Origin: Tetradesmus obliquus | Lineage: Eukaryota > Chlorophyta > Chlorophyceae > Sphaeropleales > Scenedesmaceae | Assembly (NCBI GenBank): GCA_030272155.1 | Contig: CP126196.1 | Coordinates: 6,138,501-6,202,500 of the forward strand | Direction of reading: 5' to 3' | DNA length: 64,000 bases | In this document: piece after piece, positions 60,798-64,000 of the stretch | How positions within the stretch are numbered: position 1 is the first letter of the stretch | How the letters are laid out: every line of letters starts with the position of its first letter | The notes under the pieces: model-generated | What the model was told of the DNA's origin: nothing | Databases searched by the model: none | What the model saw: the letters and a program-made list of their open reading frames with translations, nothing else | Made by a program: the position numbers and the translations under genes

Positions 60798-63451
60798 GGC
60801 ACCAAATCGTGTCCAGTTGGTGGGTTTGCATGTCCAGTTGCAGGTCCACTGGACTGGCAGTCTGCCTGCAACTGGACATGTGCTGCTGCTGATGCGTTGT
60901 ACGGCACGATACCCGGCTGAAACGCCGCAAGTAGTTGTTGTTGCATGCATGCCGCTTATACTGTGTCGCTGAACAGCCAGCACGTCAGCTGGCCAGCCCA
61001 TGGGCTTGCTGTAGGGTTTGTCGATATCACGTCAACACCGGCTTGATATTCACGCCAAAGCGTGCGATAGAGCAAAGCATCATCATATAAAGCAGCATTT
61101 ATGGTGTCTTATGGCACGACAGCGCCTCAAGGCGAAGATCAGCATGTCACTACAGCATTGCACGACTTTCCCCCGCTGCCGAAGCAGCATCCTTTCCAAA
61201 CACATCGTTTAGTTCTATTACAGTAAGTTTAGTGGCCCGTATAGCCCCATTGCGCGCTGCTGCAAGGTGTGTCACTTGTTAAAATACAAAATGGTCAGAT
61301 GGCATACGCTCGTGAACTGTTCGTCTACTGGTAAGCAAACAGCTGCAAACGATGATCAATATGATTACTGCTGAAGCATTACAGCGATCGCACCTGTGTC
61401 GCGCACTGCTGCTGCGTTGCATATGGTGCACGGGGCTGAAACAGACTGCAAGCTCGTGTCCAATGGCAGAGACCATCGCTGAAAGCTTTAATGAATGACA
61501 ACAGATCAATGCGGTTATTGGGAGTTTGTGAGGCTGCAGACGCCTGCTCATTGAGCAGCAGCAGTCCTTGAAGCACTATGCAGCTGCAAGGTTGATCCTG
61601 CAGGATTTCAATGCTGTAGAAAGCGCATGGAGCTGCTACTGCTTATCTTGATACTTTGATGACATGGTGAGCGACTCTTACCCAGATCAGCAGCGGCTGA
61701 AACGACAGCACCCAGCCCTGCAGCTGCTAGGGCGCCCAGCTCACAGCAGCAGCAGCAGCAGCAGCAGCAGCTACAGTTGCAGCAGTGCAGCAGTACTGTC
61801 GCAGGAATGATCACACCATCACCAGATCAAATCAGTTTCAGGTACAGCAGCATCAGCCGTGCTATGTCAGCTGTAGAGGCTGGGTGCATGCAGGTTGTCC
61901 ACAGGTGCAGTTGTGTGTCACCTGCGTTGCTGCTGCTGCTGCTGCTGCTGCTGTGTGCAGGCTCCTGTCAGCTGCCCGTCTCCCAGCATCACAGGTAGGT
62001 CAGAATAACGAAAACGTTAGAACCTAACAGGTAGCAGGTTACAGCTGCTGCTACTGCTGCTGCTGCTGCTGTGAAGTGACAGCTCTCCCAATCAAGAGCA
62101 TGCCGCTTGCTGCAGGGCTTGTCGTGATCATTCTTGGCAACGCGTGCATGAACATACGCACGCAGCAGACAGCATGCCCAGCAGGCCTGCAGTTGCATAA
62201 TGTGGAACGTGCTTGCGACGCACTTCACACACACCATCCTTGCTCGCAATGCCCTCCATGTGGTGTGCGCGCCACCCATCCAGCTTTTACTTCCTGCGTG
62301 CATGGGTCCTACTTGATTGCAGTCAGCATGGCGCCACTGTATCTAATGCAGCAGCAGACAGCCTGCTTGGAGACCACCATTGTGATATATTGACATGAGA
62401 CCTCTGTTGGTGCGCAGACCTTCCCTATAGAGACACAGGGGCCGACTTTCCGGCAGCATGGCATGGATGATGCACTTCCTGGTGAGCTTGAGCGGTGTGG
62501 CATTGCAAGCAGTCTGCCTCATATGTGCGATTCAGTGGCAGCGATTATGTTGGCGCAGATGCTGCTGCTCTGTAGTGTTGCATGTAGTGGTGCGTGGCGG
62601 GCGCCAATCAACGCGCAAACGCCGGTTGGCCCAGACCTTGATTGAGATAACGCCAACCTCAACAAGTGCCACATCCTACGCTGCAGCATGCAAATGTAAG
62701 TGCAGCTGCTCTGTTTCTGCTGCACTGCTGCAGGGGTGTTCATTGAAACAACCGCTACACTTGTGATCAATGCAGGCAGTGGCAGCCTGCCAACTCGCAG
62801 TTGATGCCGGCTACGCAGACACCAGTGCGCGATCAGCAGCTGCTGGAACTTGTATGTTTTCGTTGGCAGATGGTGGCATGCAGCGGTAGTGGCAGCTGGT
62901 GCATTGCTGTGCTGGCGCTGCCTGCAACAGGATGCACAGTGAATGCAGTTGGCATAGGCATCATCTGTACAAGTGGTAGAGACGCAATCTTGTCAATGCA
63001 GTTCTTGGCAGCTGTTCCACGTGGTGTCCTCACTGCTTATGTTGTGATTGTAGCAGCTGGGTGCCTTTACTGTCATGCAGCAGCTGCGTGCTGTTGATGT
63101 TGTTGTGATTGCAGCAGCTGCCAGATTCTGTTTGTATTGCAGCAGCTACATGCTGATTGTGTTACAGCCCATGGGTCACTTGCCCATTTGGCAGTTGCAG
63201 CTGCAGTGACTTGGTACCAGGGGGTCGAGGGCGCCAACCCAAGCACCTCGACATTGCTGTCCTGCCGCGAACACTTGTTTACTGCATCAAATACGTTTGA
63301 TATAACGGTAATAGGCAGTTTATGACAGTCCAATTGCCGTGTCCAGTATCGTGTCCAGTCACCTACTCGATGTCCAGCAGCACGCTGGACATGGCCATGT
63401 CCAGTCTCACACTGGACATGCCACATGGCATGTCCAGTTGCACACCATGCA

Positions 63452-63499
63452 ACTGGACATGCCTGGACATGCAGCTGGACATCTCGGTGACCATAGTGG
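63452..63499 (-). repeat. Right 48-bp terminal inverted repeat
   Basis: Reverse complement of the left repeat. Further inward, palindromic pairs of TGTCCAG and CTGGACA continue to about 63335. Confidence 0.88.
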
Positions 63500-64000
63500 C
63501 TACAGCAGAATAAGGCAAGGTGCTGGTAATGCTCGAGTGTGCTGCGGCGCCCTTGCAAATGTCGTCCACCAATGTGTGTTCGATTACGGCAACCCCCCCC
63601 CCCCATGACTGTTGAGCGTGCTGGACTGCTGGCCCAGTGTCTAGAGGTGCTCAGTTGTTCACTCAGCAGTGCTGCAGCGCGCCTGCAGCAGATGTCTAGA
63701 CAACAGCTGGGCCAGTGGATTGCCTGCCATTAAGGTTGTATGGGTGTTGTATTCTACTTGATTATTCATCTGTTGTGCGTAGGGAGCAGCAATGTGCTTG
63801 CATTCATATTTCTGCACTCACATCAGCCGGTTGTCAACTGAATTGCTGGTCTGGCAGCTACCTGGGGCGGTGGTGGTGCCCTTGCTTGTGGTGACAGTGT
63901 AGCCATGCGGTGGAGTTGCTGCATGTAGTCAGCGGTAGGAGTGTTTTGTTTTTGTTTTCTGTAGGTCAGCTTAGCTAGTTGCAGCGGTAGGAGTGGTTTT
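63500..64000. other. Right edge of window, no gene recognised
   Basis: A C-homopolymer lies at about 63592-63604. A short open frame after it (ERAGLLAQCLEVLSCSLSSA) is unassigned. The last 100 bases contain GCGGTAGGAGTG twice, as if a tandem repeat starts at the edge. Confidence 0.35.

Larger units (their letters stand above)
60750..63499. mobile_element. 2.75-kb element with perfect 48-bp terminal inverted repeats (TGTCCAG-rich)
   Basis: Bases 60750-60797 and the reverse complement of 63452-63499 are identical over 48 bp (start CCACTATGGTCACCGAGATG). Both ends carry subterminal clusters of TGTCCAG in both orientations: about six within 60750-60885 and about ten within 63335-63499, several arranged as small palindromes. 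Terminal inverted repeats with repeated short subterminal motifs are typical of DNA transposons whose transposase binds the motif. No clear target-site duplication and no intact transposase frame are visible; internal open frames are short. It is most likely a non-autonomous or decayed DNA transposon of unknown superfamily. Confidence 0.75.

Noticed and set aside
60750-60890. Regulatory operator cluster (TGTCCAG)
   Set aside because: The cluster is mirrored 2.7 kb away as an exact inverted repeat, which fits transposon ends better than a promoter.

Overview
The window looks like nuclear DNA of a green alga, most likely a chlorophycean; placing it near Scenedesmus/Tetradesmus is an inference from style, not proven. 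The evidence is small exons joined by GT-AG introns, very heavy CAG/CTG (GCAGCA) bias with many CTG microsatellites, plant-type nucleotide-sugar transporters, Golgi-type glycosyltransferases with N-terminal membrane anchors, and non-LTR retrotransposons with RNase H plus a restriction-like endonuclease. No bacterial operons, rRNA, tRNA or CRISPR arrays were seen.

Layout. Positions 1-36535 are a head-to-tail tandem duplication with a period of 18581-18582 bp. Copy A ends at 17954. Copy B runs 17955-36535. The left 626 bp of copy A lie outside the window. I found only five substitutions and one 1-bp indel between the copies. From left to right each copy holds: a putative Cys-rich secreted protein (+), a small MITE-like hairpin, an inverted decayed copy of a transporter gene (+), an intact two-exon TPT/nucleotide-sugar-transporter gene (-), a 5'-truncated LINE with its 8-bp target-site duplication (-), a four-exon GT2-like glycosyltransferase (-), and a multi-exon GT32/alpha-1,4-type glycosyltransferase with a DXD motif (-). 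The right breakpoint falls inside the GT32 gene. Copy B keeps the first two exons, including the membrane anchor, up to 37680. Copy A has lost them.

From 37.7 kb the sequence is single copy. A six-exon UDP-xylose-transporter-like gene (39394-45238, +) could be reconstructed completely at 450 residues. Its fifth intron carries decayed copies of the neighbouring exons. A degenerate LINE fragment follows at 45.6-47.3 kb, then a decayed copy of the GT32 catalytic exon (47.7 kb) and an intact two-exon GT31/Fringe-like glycosyltransferase (49061-50213, -). Next is a 1039-codon open frame (51321-54521, -) encoding RNase H, a CCHC motif and an R2-type restriction-like endonuclease, typical of the 3' part of a Dualen/RandI-type LINE but without a reverse transcriptase.

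From 54.5 to 64 kb I found no convincing host gene. This part holds LINE 3' debris, a roughly 143-bp tandem array, CTG-rich diverged repeats and a 2.75-kb element with perfect 48-bp terminal inverted repeats built from TGTCCAG heptamers.

How the genes fit together: three different glycosyltransferase families and two different nucleotide-sugar transporters within about 47 kb suggest a neighbourhood for Golgi glycan or cell-wall polysaccharide synthesis. Transporters would bring UDP-sugars into the Golgi lumen, where the membrane-anchored transferases would use them. The functional link is inferred from clustering only. Splice sites were chosen by GT-AG consensus, phase and family alignment from memory; no transcript data or database search was available.
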